From Blumeriella jaapii (taxonomy: Eukaryota; Ascomycota; Leotiomycetes; Helotiales; Drepanopezizaceae), in contig VWND01000007.1 in assembly GCA_009599575.1 (NCBI GenBank), forward strand, positions 434,001 through 498,000: a DNA stretch of 64,000 nucleotides, read 5' to 3'. The position numbers and the translations under genes were made by a program. Shown in pieces: positions 46,023-58,000 of the stretch. Each line of letters starts with the position of its first letter. Position 1 is the stretch's first letter. A model generated the notes under the pieces. It did no database searches. It had not been told where the DNA came from and saw nothing but the letters and a program-made list of their open reading frames with translations.

Positions 46023-47081
46023 TTACGGAGTACTTTCGATCGAACCGACCATAGATACCTGGCCGTACGAATCCACAATCTTCACTTCTGTGACCTTGCT
46101 CACTTCGTCTTCCATGATGACTCTGTAGTCTTCGCCTGCGTACAGCGGACTTGTCGCTCGATACGCTATCTTCTTCGGCGAGGCATCACCACCCCGAATG
46201 TCGCGCCAGAAATTCAAGAGGTTGACCAAATTCAGAGGACCATGAACAACAAGATCGCGATGTCCTTCAACTTCCTGACACCATTCTTTGGAATAGTGTA
46301 TCTTGTGACTGTTGAAAGTCAGGGCCGAGAACCTGAAGAGGGTGACCGGCGTCTGACAGAAGTCTCGGACATGCCTGCCCTCTGGAAATGGTACCGGCAC
46401 CGGCTTCGGAGCCGGTGTCAAAGGCAGCGTGATTTCGGGCCGGAAAATCCAATTCCTGGACCTTCGTTAGTCACACTCGATACCAAGGAGCGATAAGTGA
46501 CTTCGTATCACAACCTCCACCAACGTCGCAAATACATACCGTCTATCGATCAACGCGACCCCGTTTTCGTTCCGGAACTTCTTCTCCACACCCACAATGA
46601 CCATCTGACCTCCTAATCGATCTTTCTTGCCTTTGGCAGAGACCAAACTGGTGGTTTCTGTAACCTCTTGTCCAATGCGCAGCTTGTTGTCTCCGCCAAC
46701 CCATTCTATCTCCCCTCCGGCCCACATCCGTCTTGTGAAGGGGCTAGGCGGGTTGAAGGTTGTATCGGTCCCATCGCGTCCCAGATGCGCCTCTACTTGT
46801 GATGGCGTGAAGTACGCTAGATGGTAACCAGGCGGGAGAGGAGTGCCGTTCTTGGGTAGCTGCGTCGAGAGTTCGGGCCGTGAGAGGGTCGCAGAAAACC
46901 GCTGAAGCTGGTTGGCATCTAGGAATTGGGTCTGCGTATATGGATCAGACGATTGCGATTTCGCGAGGAATTCGGAGGCGACTGCCTCTGCGCTTCTGGT
47001 CGCGTAGAGACGGCGGAGAGGCTGCGGCGAGGAGAGACATGACGGAGCTCTCAGCCACAGGCGGCGAAGAACGTGGGGCAT
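46023..47081 (-). CDS. htd2: Mitochondrial 3-hydroxyacyl-thioester dehydratase, HTD2-like, 324 aa
   Basis: Exons 47081-46540 and 46455-46023 (84-bp intron). Hotdog/MaoC-like dehydratase expected to act on 3-hydroxyacyl-ACP in mitochondrial type II fatty acid synthesis, the route to octanoyl-ACP and lipoate. The N-terminus is Arg-rich without acids (M-P-H-V-L-R-R-L-W-L-R-A), as in a matrix targeting signal. The first hotdog half carries M-W-A-G-G-E-I-E-W. The second has F-S-A-L-T-F-N-S-H-K-I-H-Y and E-G-H-R-D-L-V-V-H-G-P-L, where the catalytic His and neighbours of the family sit. Substrate role is by family, not proven here. Confidence 0.85.
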
Positions 47082-47831
47082 CGTGGAGCATCGAATTGTT
47101 CTGCTGCTAGCTCAGATGGGTGGTATGTAAGTAAGGTATCGAATGCGAACAGCTAAGCATGTCCTGCCATCTCGTTGTCGAAGTCCTCGGCTTCTCGTGC
47201 GCCTCCATCCCTCGGCAAGGCGCGGCCTGATCTTGCGGTGGTTTTGATGTTGGTGTCAATGTCAAATGCGGAGTGGACTCCCGATTTCAGCCGCGGCGGG
47301 GCGGGTAAGTAAGCACGTACTGTACACACAGTAGCACTGTACTTCCGGCCTTGGGATCCATAACCGAGAGGCCCCTTGCGACCCCTTGAAGCCGTGAGGG
47401 ATGCTTCTCACTTGACTCGACACAACATAGAGGTAACAGCGTGAAACGGCTCAGATCCTTTGCGACAAGACTGTACTTCGCCAGGTAGCAATCATGACAC
47501 GAGGCTGGCAACAGATATTCCGACGAGGACAGTCGAGAATATCACGAGCATTTCCTCTAATGAAACGCTAGACTCACTGTGCACAACCAGATATCGCACA
47601 CAATTTTCGACTTCATGTAGGTACTCGAGAGGTTCGATAATATTGTTTTGAAATATAACATCAGGTGCGCTGGGAGAAAGAAAGGAAAAGTAAGAAATAA
47701 AAGAAAAGAAAAGAAAAACACCCTCATTAGCCATTCATAACACATGAATCCATCAAGCACCGCTGAAACGCCACAGATAGCCTAGATAAGCCGAAAGCCA
47801 CTCCTACTCCTTGGTTCATTACGTTCAAGAC

Positions 47832-48934
47832 CTATTGGTAACGTTGGCTCGAATCACCCATGATGATACCCTGGTGCTCTCTCCGCTCCTCCATGCGCTT
47901 GATCATTTCTCTTTCTTCGGGACTGCGTGGGCTGGCATCCTTGGAAATCGTTAGCGAGGCCAATACCGCGTTTCGATGAGGTGAACTTACGATTCCCAAG
48001 AGGGCAGAGATGCTGGCAGAATGGGGCTTTGTCTCTTGCACAGGGGTTGGCAACCGGTAAAAAGGCTTTGAGACGTAGGCCTGGTAAGCACCACCGCCCA
48101 CAGCAGTCTGACTTTCGGGAGAAGTACACGGAGTCGGGGGGACACCGAGAGCGAATCTTCGCTTCCAGCTCTCCTCGAGCAGCACGGGAGAAGCTCCTGG
48201 CCCATATTCCGAGGCGATGACAGACCAAAACGAAGCCTGGTGGGATTCGTAGATCTGACGGAGACGGTCCTGGTCGACGTTTGTAAAGTTGATTGGGCCG
48301 GATGACACATCGCAATCGAGATGGAGGGGGGCGTTCATGGCGGATTCGTAATTCGGGGATGGCTTGGGAAGGATGGCGACCGGGTGGCCCAAGTTTCTCA
48401 GAGGAGGACTGCACGAGTCCGAGCTCTGGAGCAGAGACGCGGCCGAAGGAAGCTGCACGTGAGGTGGTGATTGAGGCGAGTAGTGGTAGGATGGAGGGGT
48501 GGTGGGCTGGATGCTCTCGTTGACGGGGGATGGCATCGAATGCGACATGGCAGGAGAGTGGGTCACGGAACTGGTGCTGGAAGAGCTATGCGAGTTGGTT
48601 CGCTTGCGGCGATTGCTTCCATGGGACAGCTGGTGGTAGTGAAGGCGGCACGCCAGCTCGGTTTTCTTTAGATGGGCAGCAATATGCTTATATGGCATCT
48701 TCTGGAGGCGTGACTGTAGGAGATAGACTTCCTGCAATCAATGTGTCAGCCCGTCCTCATACACGCTGAAGCCGCGACCCCTACCTCATCCTCGCTCCAG
48801 GCCCTTCCGCCACCAGTAGACGCCTGCCTTTTGCTCTTCTGCACCCCGTAATCGTGTCGGTTCAGGGCATCCACGGAGCTGCAGTAGTTGAGAGGCGCCC
48901 CGTGGACGGCGGTGTTCATGCGTGGGGAAGTCAT
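47832..48934 (-). CDS. SANT/Myb-like DNA-binding protein, 349 aa
   Basis: Exons 48934-48785 and 48731-47832 (53-bp intron). The two exons join to R-A-W-S-E-D-E-E-V-Y-L-L-Q-S-R-L-Q-K-M, followed by Y-K-H-I-A-A-H-L-K-K-T-E-L-A-C-R-L-H. This is a single Myb/SANT-like helix-turn-helix, then a basic R-R-K-R patch and a long Ser/Pro-rich low-complexity region. A second conserved block lies near residues 200-250 (R-Q-I-Y-E-S-H-Q-A-S-F-W-S-V-I-A). Probably a transcription regulator; target unknown. The ATG at 48934 is the first in this frame; non-ATG codons continue upstream. Confidence 0.8.
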
Positions 48935-51900
48935 GATAGTCGGGCAAGGAGATATCGGGGTGTTGGTAGGTACTGTGGTCGGTCCTTGATCCAGCAAGCG
49001 TCAAGGAGTGGCGTTGTACGTGAGCAGGGCCGAGCTGCTGAAGAGGGCAGTATCTAACTGTCGGCGATGGAGTTCGAAGTTGCGCAAAGGAAAGATGAAG
49101 AGAAGAGGAGTATTATTAAAAACGGTGGTGCGAGCTACAGATAAAGAATGTGAGGAGCAGCCAAGCCAGTTGGGTGGTGATAGAGGGTATATTAGCTGCG
49201 GAGAGCGAAACCGGTACTGAGTTTGATAAGGAAAGAGTAATATGATTTGAAGACGGCGGCCCTGTTGATCTTTATAAGACGATGGCCGAGGATGGGGGGA
49301 TGGTCTGGAGTACATACATGTTCTGCTCCCGTAACGTGCCAAGGCGTGCATCTCGCCCTGTGAAGCCGGCCGGGAACGTAGGACGGCGGATGTTCTCGAC
49401 GGTTTCTGATAGTGCATGGCACGATTTCACATTGTGAATAGCTGTGTGCGATTCACCTCATGAGAACATCGGTCACAGACGGCCGGCCATCACGCATCCC
49501 TGTCCGGGGCGAAACCCCCGGCAGCTCGACGGTCTCTTGTTTCCAGTTGACACTGCGATCATACTCTCGGTCGCAGCGCCGTTCACGAACAGCGCTGGCC
49601 TTGGCCGCGGGGGCGGGATGAGCTTGTCTGCACCGAAGATAGCAACCGTTTCGCACCTGGGACCGATCCGAAGCATCAAGAGAAGCAGAGGGAAAACATC
49701 GCCGGCGCTTGCACGATGCGATAGGTGCGTGATGTGCATGTGTGTTGCGGTCGCGCGCCCAGAGACCTCGACCGGCGACGAAGCGCAAACCACGCCGACG
49801 CGATCGGAAATATCGTCGGACCGGCGACAAGAAGCCTCGACGGACGGTGCGATGCCGTGCAGCGCCCCATGGGTATGGATTGCCTTTCGTGCGAACTGTC
49901 GTCCGGACATATCTCCGTTCGCAAAGGATCTCCATATTTCTCTCGCTTCGATTCTTATCTGCCCGCGACCAGGGGGGTTTTCCTTCATCAGCCGCTGGGA
50001 GTCGGCTGGATTCGCGAGCCCTCAAACGCTCCATGTTCGGGACTCGTCTCGACCGCGCACACCCCACAAATCGCGACCTGGCGACAGACAAGTCTCCAGC
50101 ATCCAGATCGACTGTCACCGCTGTCGGAGATCCCATGCTGAATCGTCGGTTTTGTCTACTGACGGACTTGAATAGGAAACAGTGTCGAGTCGACACCGAC
50201 CTGGTGCTGCGTTTGATCCGATCATAAGAACGTTGCGTGTGAGGGTGGCTTGTTTGTTATTCGGTTTCTTCTCGTGTCCGACGGACCTGGAATTGCCATG
50301 TCCTGTGTGGTATGTCCGAGCTTTGTTCTCTCGGAGATGGCAAGTTTGGCATCTCTGAAGACGAAGAAAAAACACTGCATCCTTGGGTCGTAGCGCCAGT
50401 CGAGGCCTGTCTTCGTTCTGCGGGGTTCTACCATCAGAGGCTTCTCATGTCCTCTGGCTCTTCCCGACCGACCGAACCCCAGGGGAGGGAAGTATAGAAG
50501 GAGTGGATGACTCCGCGCACGCAGACCCTCCTCCTACAGTACGTTATCTTGCAGTGCTCGATGCGTGGCGTTTCCAAGTGGTATCCAATTTCCCTCGATG
50601 CTGTGCTGTCTTGGTACAGGAGGAGATGGTAGCACAGCCAAGACTCGTTGTTTTCAACATGTCTGACTTCACGAGTCTCATGTTAAGGGTGAACGTCATC
50701 TCACTACAAACCGTTTCTGCAGTCGTTATTGTAGAGGAAAGAGTTTCATGCCACTGCTACCTGAATAATTCCGGCTCCGGGAGACCAGAGGAAAACGGGA
50801 AACTTCATCCAGAAATCGTTTGGGGTTGGTACCAAGGACGCATCCTGATGCAGTGTGAGCGCAGTCACAGATCCAACCACCAAGTGAAATCAGTGTTGAT
50901 TGGGATGACTGCTCGAGCTTCTGTCTGACTTGATCGTGTTTGAACAAACCGGTACTTTTCGACACGCTCCCGCAGGGACTTGGGCGAGAGTAGCGCTTGA
51001 GTTGCATGGTTCGACCATGAGTGCCAACCTTGTGTCTCGATTCAACCGTCCATATCACGCGTAATCTGATTTAGGTCTTACAGTAAATGTTGCGTTATTA
51101 GCTATTTAGCTTGGGCTGGTGTAAACGTAACATCACTCTCCGGACTCCGACTGATGCAGAAGAAGCACTTGCGCGATCGCCAGGCAAGTGAGAATGTTGA
51201 CGACGCGGTCTACCTTTCGCAGAAAGGCGATGTACGATCTTGATCTTCATCGTGTGCCTTCCGCCTCCCGAGCACGCAGGTGGTTAAGAAACACCTAGAT
51301 GCTTCTCCATTCAGGGCGTGGATGTTTGTAACTGCATTTCTTGACAGTTGCTGACTTCACAAACCCGGCCGTTTTACGGACCATCGTCTAGTAGTGGGCT
51401 GCCTTCCCACAATTGTTCTGATCGTCTTAGGCGATGGCAATGCGATATCAGACATCGTCGCCGCTCGTCGTCAAACAGCAGCGTCTCGGTAACACGTCTG
51501 CTCATCAAAACACTCAACCGCATGACAAGACTGCTCGTCATCTCGCAGGTGGAAACAGTCCGTGGGCTGTATGTACTGCACAGTACTGTACTGTATCTAA
51601 GTGATCAGATGGTTCTCCGGCTTGCGGAGCTTTGGATCGTAAGAAAGTCGGCGTGTCTGACTCGTAAGCCCCGGGCCCGGGCTCTGAACACCGATGTTTG
51701 GAGCGGTGCTGGACGTCCAGGGCTCTCCTGGCTCCTTTCCCCCGCGTGTTTGGAGCCGGTCCAACCGAGTCATTCGGACCCTCTCGAGCCTTGTTTGGTC
51801 GTCAAGCCATTGCTCGAGTTGCCATCCACCGACGTCCTCGTCTCCCCTGCAGCGGTGATGCCGACATGGGTGAAACGACCAAGGGCCGATGAGTCAGCAC

Positions 51901-53311
51901 CGGCCGAACCGCCAGGCTCGCCCCAAGATGGCGATGGCGATGGCGTCTTGGTCTCTCTTTCTCTCTCGGCCGGACGCGCGCGTTTCTCGGGCCGGGCGCG
52001 ATCGGAAGATTTTCCCCATGGGGACTGTGGCCTCGAATAGGAAAGAGCAGGATTGGCTCGATGTGGCGCAAAGCACGAGGGCGCGAAGCGACAGCTCGGT
52101 ACGGTGTTGTTGGTGTGGAATCGCTCGCATCGGGTCTTGCTCGCCAACGCGTTCACACCAGAGGTGCTGGTCAAAGAGAAATGAAGTGATGAGATCGGCA
52201 GGTAGGACTGAGGGACTGCACTGTAGAGTGCGGTTCGGTACAGACATACGTAAACATCCTTCCCTTACCCCGCCGTTGCAGCTCCGGAGAGCTGGGCGCT
52301 GCGGTGGCCACAGCCCGAATGGCTCCCCCTGCCCTTCCTTCACGCATCGTTCGGAGGACGACTTTCCTCCCAATCACGGGCCTCGACAAGATATGCCTGC
52401 GCCGTAAGCTCGACAGAACGCAACAACAACAACAAAGACAACAACAACAACGACAATAGCAGCAACAACACCTCCTCGGCCTGGCTGCCCGCATCGACAG
52501 AGCCGGCGCTGGACTGGGTTCCCGTCCCGGAGCGGGAGGCCTGGCATCGCTCTTTTCGAATTCTCTATCAGACGAGCAAGTGTTGGCATCCCTGGACATG
52601 CCGACTTGTGCGGTGTTCGAGCCAAGCCTGCAACCCGGCGTCTTGTTTACCCCGATGTGCTGTACAGTACAGTACATAGCGTACCTATATATTACAGTAG
52701 GTAGGGACTGTAGATACAGGAGGTCCTGTCGGTATGCAAAGGCCTTGAAGTGTCAAGTCCTGTGTGTAGTACCGTCGACCGGATCGAGCCTGCAGCCCTG
52801 ACTAAGTCGTGGATTTACTTTCCCTCGCCCTCGCCCACGCCCTCGCCCTCGCCCTCGCCCTCGCCCTCCCTTGCAAACTATCTTTCTTCGACTATTACTC
52901 CACGCCCTCTGCATGTACCGGTCTTGTCCTCTGCTTCCCTCATCCTCGGCGGTGCACTCGACCTTCTCGGCTTCCGAGCCCAAGACGCTTCCGTCTCTCC
53001 CCTACTGGTTGGCGTGGTGTTTTGAGGCTCACGTCCGGCTATTTCCAGCTTAGGCTCGGCTAAGTCTGCGAGGAAGAAAGGAAAGAAGCTTAAGCTTCTC
53101 CGACTGGATCTTCTCCCTCTCACGTTCTGCTTGCTCCTCGGGGCCACGGGTGACTTCCAACCTATCAGGTGGCGCCCGTCGACCATTCCACACGCGATCC
53201 GACCATTGGAGAATTTGGACCCAAAGCACCGAAGGTCCCGCTCGCCACCTCAAGTGCTTTTCCCCAGGCATCTATCTACCTAGGTATCTATCTGACCACT
53301 GCGCATCCGCC
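48935..53311. other. 4.4-kb gene-free stretch, GC-balanced
   Basis: Between two divergent Myb-like genes. Part of it (49.45-50.2 kb, 51.7-52.6 kb) is GC-rich and shows overlapping open frames up to 247 codons on both strands, but none has domain logic, codon regularity or a recognisable motif. It holds CAA-rich triplet repeats (about 52,420-52,460), CGCCCT hexamers (about 52,824-52,868) and TACAG motifs (51,583; 52,664). Possibly long leaders, regulatory DNA or non-coding RNA. Confidence 0.5.
52824..52868 (+). repeat. (CTCGCC)n hexanucleotide microsatellite
   Basis: Around seven imperfect units of CTCGCC in a row. Confidence 0.8.
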
Positions 53312-54132
53312 ATGTCAAAACGTGCCGAGCGCAGCGAAAGCGACGCAGCGATGCGAGCATCGTCGTCGCAAATGAGACCAGAGATGGCGGAATCTGCTGT
53401 CAAGGCGGAATTCTTGTCGCATTCGCGCAAGAGGCGCACGCCGGGCACTGGACAGGTAGCAGCAACATTCTTTTCGGGGTCAGGCCCTCTGATGTCCGCA
53501 GGGCCGGCGGCGATGGCTGCCCACGAACCCAGCATGACTGACTCGGCCATGGGTCCCTCACCGGCCAAGAAGAGCCGCACGAATACCCCGTGGACACCGG
53601 CGGAGGAGCAGAGACTGAAGACCATGCGGGATGCAGGCAACAGCTGGGCCGAGATTGCGAAATCGTTTCCGACGAGGTCCGTACAGTGTGCAGTTTACCT
53701 TTGCTCTCTCACTTCGGCCCCGGAGCATCTCACGAGCGGAATCGACTCGAGGGAGATGAGATAGGCTGATACGTCACGCAGAACCGAGGGCTCCGTGAAG
53801 AAGCACTGGTACAAGGTAGGCGTGTGTGGCTCGTGATCGAACGACGTGTTGACTGACCGAGCTCAGGACATGCACTATGCAGAGTTTGCCGAAGACGAGG
53901 TACGTAGGTCACCCTCGGCGGGGTGGCAGCTTGTCTGACGGGCCGGCAGAGCCAGGCCCTTCTCCATGCCATCCGGGAGTACGAGCAAAACAAGTGGAAG
54001 GAGATTGGCAAGAAAGTGGGCAAGCCTGCAAAAGTGCGAAGTCCTCATGATCTCTTCTGACGGCGAAGTCACACTCTAACTTTCTAGGCCTGCGAGCAAT
54101 ATGCCAAGGAGCATTTTGGTGGCAAGACATAG
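53312..54132 (+). CDS. Myb-like DNA-binding protein, five exons, 186 aa
   Basis: Exons 53312-53676, 53782-53815, 53867-53899, 53950-54033, 54088-54132; all frames join and the total is 561 nt. The basic, Ser-rich N-terminus ends in S-P-A-K-K-S-R-T-N-T-P-W-T-P-A-E-E-Q-R-L, the start of a Myb/SANT repeat (Trp in P-W-T, S-W-A-E-I-A-K-S-F, K-K-H-W-Y-K-D-M). A second half-repeat N-K-W-K-E-I-G-K-K-V-G lies in exon 4 and A-C-E-Q-Y-A-K-E-H-F in exon 5. The pattern fits the small fungal Myb-like family often annotated as hypothetical. The density of introns in the DNA-binding part is notable. Function unknown. Confidence 0.82.
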
Positions 54133-54467
54133 ACCGACCACGGAGGGGGAGTGGCAGGCTCTCGGCACTCGGCCCGAACATGGCTCGGTGCTTGAGGAGT
54201 GCTTCTGGGTGTTGAGGTGGATCAGCAGCGCCCTTCCGTCGAGACCTCCGCTCTCGCGATTTGCGCCTTTCACCTTCACCGCACGCGTCCTCGACCACGT
54301 CCACGACCCTCGTTGGGGACCTGCCTGTTTTCGTTCCGGCGTGGGTATGCGCTCGTCCGTGTCGGGGCCGAGGCGGACCGTCCTCTGGCTCTCCATGCTC
54401 CCCATCATGGCTTTCGACCCCACGGTTCACCCCTCGGGGGACCACGGAAGCTCTTGGCCGGAAGGGA

Positions 54468-54535
54468 TCGCAGGGATGGAAGGGGTGGAAGGGATCGAAG
54501 GGATGGAAGGGATGGAAGGGATGGAAGGGATGGTG
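54468..54535 (+). repeat. GGGATGGAA minisatellite
   Basis: Imperfect 9-bp units (GGGATGGAA, with GGGGTGGAA and GGGATCGAA variants), about seven copies. Confidence 0.8.
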
Positions 54536-55177
54536 GTGATGGCCACGACTGTGATGATAGCGTTGACTGGGCTTGCGGGCTTGCGGGGGCGAGGATTATG
54601 GGCTGGCGTTTCCGTGTAGTTTGTTTGGATCTTGGAATACCCGTCTCTGCACGCGATGGCGCAGGCGAACGCGATACATGCTGCACCTGTACTCGATGAT
54701 GTGTGCCCGTCTCTTGCCCGACACGCCGTCGCGACTGTGAAGTGTGGCCATGCCACGCCGCGCCACCGTGACCGTCCGGCCTCGACCTCGGGCGCACGAT
54801 GCTTCCGCCATCACACCCTCGTCCACGGTCGCGCTCGCATCACGGCCGCGTGCAGCGATCGCACGCTGTCAGGCCTGCACCGTGCCGAGAGCTGGGACCT
54901 CGGGGGCAGCACGCACCGTCTCGACAGTACCGTGCAGTACTCTAGGTACTCACTCTACTGTGCAGATACAGATACTGCGGCGCTGGCCATGGCTTTTTCA
55001 TCGAATGCTACAGTATTGTGCGGTACATACATACATACATAGGTAGGTATGTAAGTACTGCAGGATCAGTGTCTACTGACGGGCCGGACATAGCCACTGT
55101 AGTACAGTACAGTACAGTACAGTAGTAGGTACCTTAAGGTATGTACCGTACCGTACTTGCATGGTGCGTTGCGGGGT

Positions 55178-55240
55178 GAGAAAGTCAATGTGAGAAAGTC
55201 AATGTGAGAAAGTCAATGTGAGAAAGTCAATGTGAGATAA
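55178..55240 (+). repeat. 14-bp tandem repeat GAGAAAGTCAATGT
   Basis: Four nearly perfect head-to-tail units followed by a degenerate one (GAGATAAGG). Confidence 0.85.
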
Positions 55241-55312
55241 GGTATGAGATAGACTTTGGGGGGGAGAAAGCTTGAGTTGAGGCGTGGAGCTTCTACGGAC
55301 TGTCTGTCTGGA

Positions 55313-55460
55313 CTGTACTGTCTGTTCAAAACTGTCTGTACTGTACTGTCTGTACAATACTGTCTGTACAATACTGTCTGTACAATACTGTCTGTACAAT
55401 ACTGTCTGTACTGTACTCTACGTACAAAACTGCATGTACAAAACTGTCTGTACAAAACCC
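55313..55460 (+). repeat. 14-bp tandem repeat CTGTCTGTACAATA and variants
   Basis: About ten units. Central ones are perfect, outer ones drift (CTGTCTGTACTGTA, CTGCATGTACAAAA). No unique spacers, so this is not a CRISPR array. It includes the CTGTA core found across the window. Confidence 0.85.
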
Positions 55461-55746
55461 TACTGTGATCCTCGATTGCGTGCGTACACGAGCCAGCGAC
55501 CGAGAAATGGGCCGATGTTGCTGAGAGCACGATGCCGAGGGTTAGTGGACCCCGTCCGACTTGGTGCGGCATTGCATTGCATGGCGGCGACGGCGACGGC
55601 GACGGCGACACAATGATGCTGCAGAATGGCCGAATGTGCTGCTACTGTACGGTACAGTACTGTACTGTGTCCTGTCTCTGGCCACTTCCCTCCCCTCTGC
55701 AGAAACAGGGGGGAGTTGTGAAGCTTATGCCATAAGCATAAATGGT

Positions 55747-55797
55747 TCTCCGCTCTCCGCTCTCCGCTCTCCGCTGTCCGCTGTCCGCTCTCCGCTC
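55747..55797 (+). repeat. CTCCGCT heptamer repeat
   Basis: About seven units of CTCCGCT with CTGTCCG variants. Confidence 0.8.
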
Positions 55798-56242
55798 GTG
55801 TGTTTTCCATCCACGGGTCTCTTGACATAACACCACACGAGCATTGCGCCTCGTTGCGCTTCGCGCTTATCGGTTTGGGGGCTCGCTGGCGATCCCAACC
55901 CACGACTCTGGCCCGCGCTGCCGATCCAACCCACTTGCGATCGTCCCGTCTGCACATGGAAGGGAAGTCAAAAGTCGCTGTGCTCTCCCCATCTCCCCGT
56001 CGTCGTCCCCCCCCCCCCGCCCGCTCGCTCGCTCGCTCGCTCCCCTCGATCCTTTCACGGTGACTCGACGACAGCTCATCTCGTCCCTTCACCGGGACAC
56101 GCCCTCGCTACCGTTCGTCTCAACCACGCACGACGAGCAGATCGATCTCGTTCATTCGTTTCGCCCCCCCCCCCCCCCCCCCCCCCCCTTCTCCCACGCC
56201 AACAGAGGCCGCGACCTCTGACGACTGTGCAGAGCAAGAAGT

Positions 56243-56330
56243 CGCGGCAAAGTACGAGCAAAGTACGAGCAAAGTACGAGCAAAGTACCAGCAAAGTACG
56301 AGCAAAGTACGAGCAAAGTACCAGCAAAGT
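56243..56330 (+). repeat. 11-bp tandem repeat AGTACGAGCAA
   Basis: Eight or so units alternating AGTACGAGCAA and AGTACCAGCAA, about 260 bp before the CRH gene start, possibly in its promoter or leader. Confidence 0.85.
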
Positions 56331-56585
56331 GCCAGCAGAGTACCTCCGGTACCTCCACCTCCTCGAGTACTGGCCCACCTGAGAGTCCCATCTCTACGCA
56401 CTTGCACAACATTCCTTCCCAGCGCTCTCTGCACCTTCCCGTTGAAGAATCCCGGCATTCCTGCAGATTTGCGGTGCATCAGCCATCAACGAGCCGCTCG
56501 TGAAGTCTTCTTCAGCCGCTCCACCAGCCAAGCTTCTTCCTCGGTCTTCCCCCGTCCCCCCCATCACGTATAGTATACATACAAC

Positions 56586-58000
56586 ATGCTTCCGGCTGCA
56601 TCTCTCCTCGCCGTGCTGGCCTCGGCCTCGACCGCCCTCGCCGCCGCCGCCACGTGTGGTCTGGAGCAGAAGTGCCCTTCAGACACCCCGTGCTGTTCTC
56701 GTGAGTATCCCCCGGCACATGAGGCCCAGGCGCGATGCTGATGTGCGCCTGTAGAATACGGATCATGCGGCGTGGGCGCCTACTGCTTGGGAGGTTGTGA
56801 TCCTCTCTCGTCCTTCCAACTCGATTCCTGCGTGCCTGCTCCTGTCTGCCAGAGCAAGCACCACACATTCCAGGATTTGAGCAGGGTCGCGCCCAACACC
56901 AAGTACCTGGGCGATGCGGATGCGGCGGACTGGGTGTCGAGCGGGCAGCCAGTGGCGTACCAAAACAATGTGTTACTGACCATGGCCACCGATACCGTGG
57001 GAACGCTGCTGGCGAGCACGTCCTACATGTGGTACGGCAATGTGCAGGCCAAATTCAAGACGAGCAGAGGAGCCGGCGTCGTGACTGCCTTCATTCTGCT
57101 CTCGGATGTCAAGGATGAGATCGATTATGAGTTCGTTGGTGCCGATCTAGAGCACGCGCAGTCCAACTACTACTTCCAGGGAATTCCCGACTGTAAGTTG
57201 TGCATTCCCCCCAGGCTCTCTGCACTCTCACCACTGACCTGCAATCAGACGTTAATGGTGCCAATATCTCGCTCTCGGATACATTCGACAACTACCATAC
57301 CTACGAGATCGATTGGACCCCAGACACGGTAACCTGGTTGATTGATGGGCAGGTCGGGCGTACCTTGAAGAAATCCGATACCTGGAATGCGAGCACTAGT
57401 CAGTGGAAATATCCTCAGACGCCTGCTCGGGTTCAGCTCTCCCTCTGGCCTGCGGGACTTTCAAGCAACGGAAAGGGAACGGTGGACTGGGCTGGTGGGC
57501 TCGTCAACTGGGAAGCTCTAGACGTCCAGACTAATGGATACTACTACGCATCCTTCGAATCCGTGACCATCTCCTGCTACAACGCGACGAAGGGTCCAGG
57601 AACCAACAACGGTGTGTCGTACACCTACAACGGTTATGCCGGAACCAACGACACAGTTGTCGACGGCAAGGACCCAACTGTTCTCGCCTCGTTCCAGGGT
57701 ACGGGCACAGACATGGATGCCGGCAAGCCTTCTGGCACCGCCTCTGCAGCACGGGTCACCGGAACTGCCGAATCTATCCCGGGTATGACAGGAGGAAATC
57801 CAGCTGGTATCGACTCGCACTCTTCTCCTAGTGAAGCCGCCGGGACCATCTCTCCCGAAGCCACTGGAGGGGGCTCCGGATCCGGGTTCAGCCAAGGTAG
57901 TGGCTACTCAGGCTCTGATTCCACCAAAAACGGGGCTGACACGCTCGGTGCTCAAGAGAAGGTACTGAAGGGAAGTTTGTTCGCCGGGATCGTGCAGTGA
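56586..58000 (+). CDS. CRH-family GH16 chitin-glucan transglycosylase with CBM18, 434 aa
   Basis: Exons 56586-56700, 56755-57192, 57249-58000 (introns 54 and 56 bp). Crh/Utr2 enzymes link chitin to beta-1,6/1,3-glucan in the wall. A signal peptide (residues 1-19) precedes a CBM18-like cysteine cluster (C-G-L-E-Q-K-C ... P-C-C-S-Q-Y-G-S-C-G-V-G-A-Y-C) and the GH16 fold with the catalytic D-E-I-D-Y-E (nucleophile and acid/base Glu, about residues 158-163). A Trp-rich second half (I-D-W-T-P-D-T-V-T-W) leads to a Ser/Gly/Thr-rich stalk. The tail ends K-G-S-L-F-A-G-I-V-Q and stops, too short for a GPI signal. A +1 frame directly after reads V-I-A-M-M-A-L and stops at 58020, so a one-base loss may have cut the anchor. 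Confidence 0.9.

Larger units (their letters stand above)
54133..56585. other. 2.4-kb repeat-rich intergenic region
   Basis: No gene supported. From left to right: GGGATGGAA units (about 54,468-54,535), a GTAGTACAGTACAGTACAGT run (55,100-55,127), GAGAAAGTCAATGT units (about 55,178-55,240), CTGTCTGTACAATA units (55,313-55,460), CTCCGCT heptamers (55,747-55,797), a C-run of more than 20 bases (about 56,166-56,188) and AGTACGAGCAA 11-mers (about 56,243-56,330). Confidence 0.6.

Noticed and set aside
49453..50196. 247-codon minus-strand frame and its 243-codon plus-strand partner at 49444-50175
   Set aside because: Mutually antisense, Arg-rich, no recognisable domain; open frames are expected in GC-rich DNA where stop codons are rare.
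51348..52040. 230-codon plus-strand frame
   Set aside because: Contains the TACAG motif and shifting composition; no domain, strong antisense frames overlap it.
55313..55460. Array of short direct repeats resembling CRISPR
   Set aside because: 14-bp units are contiguous with no unique spacers, and the genome is eukaryotic; a minisatellite.
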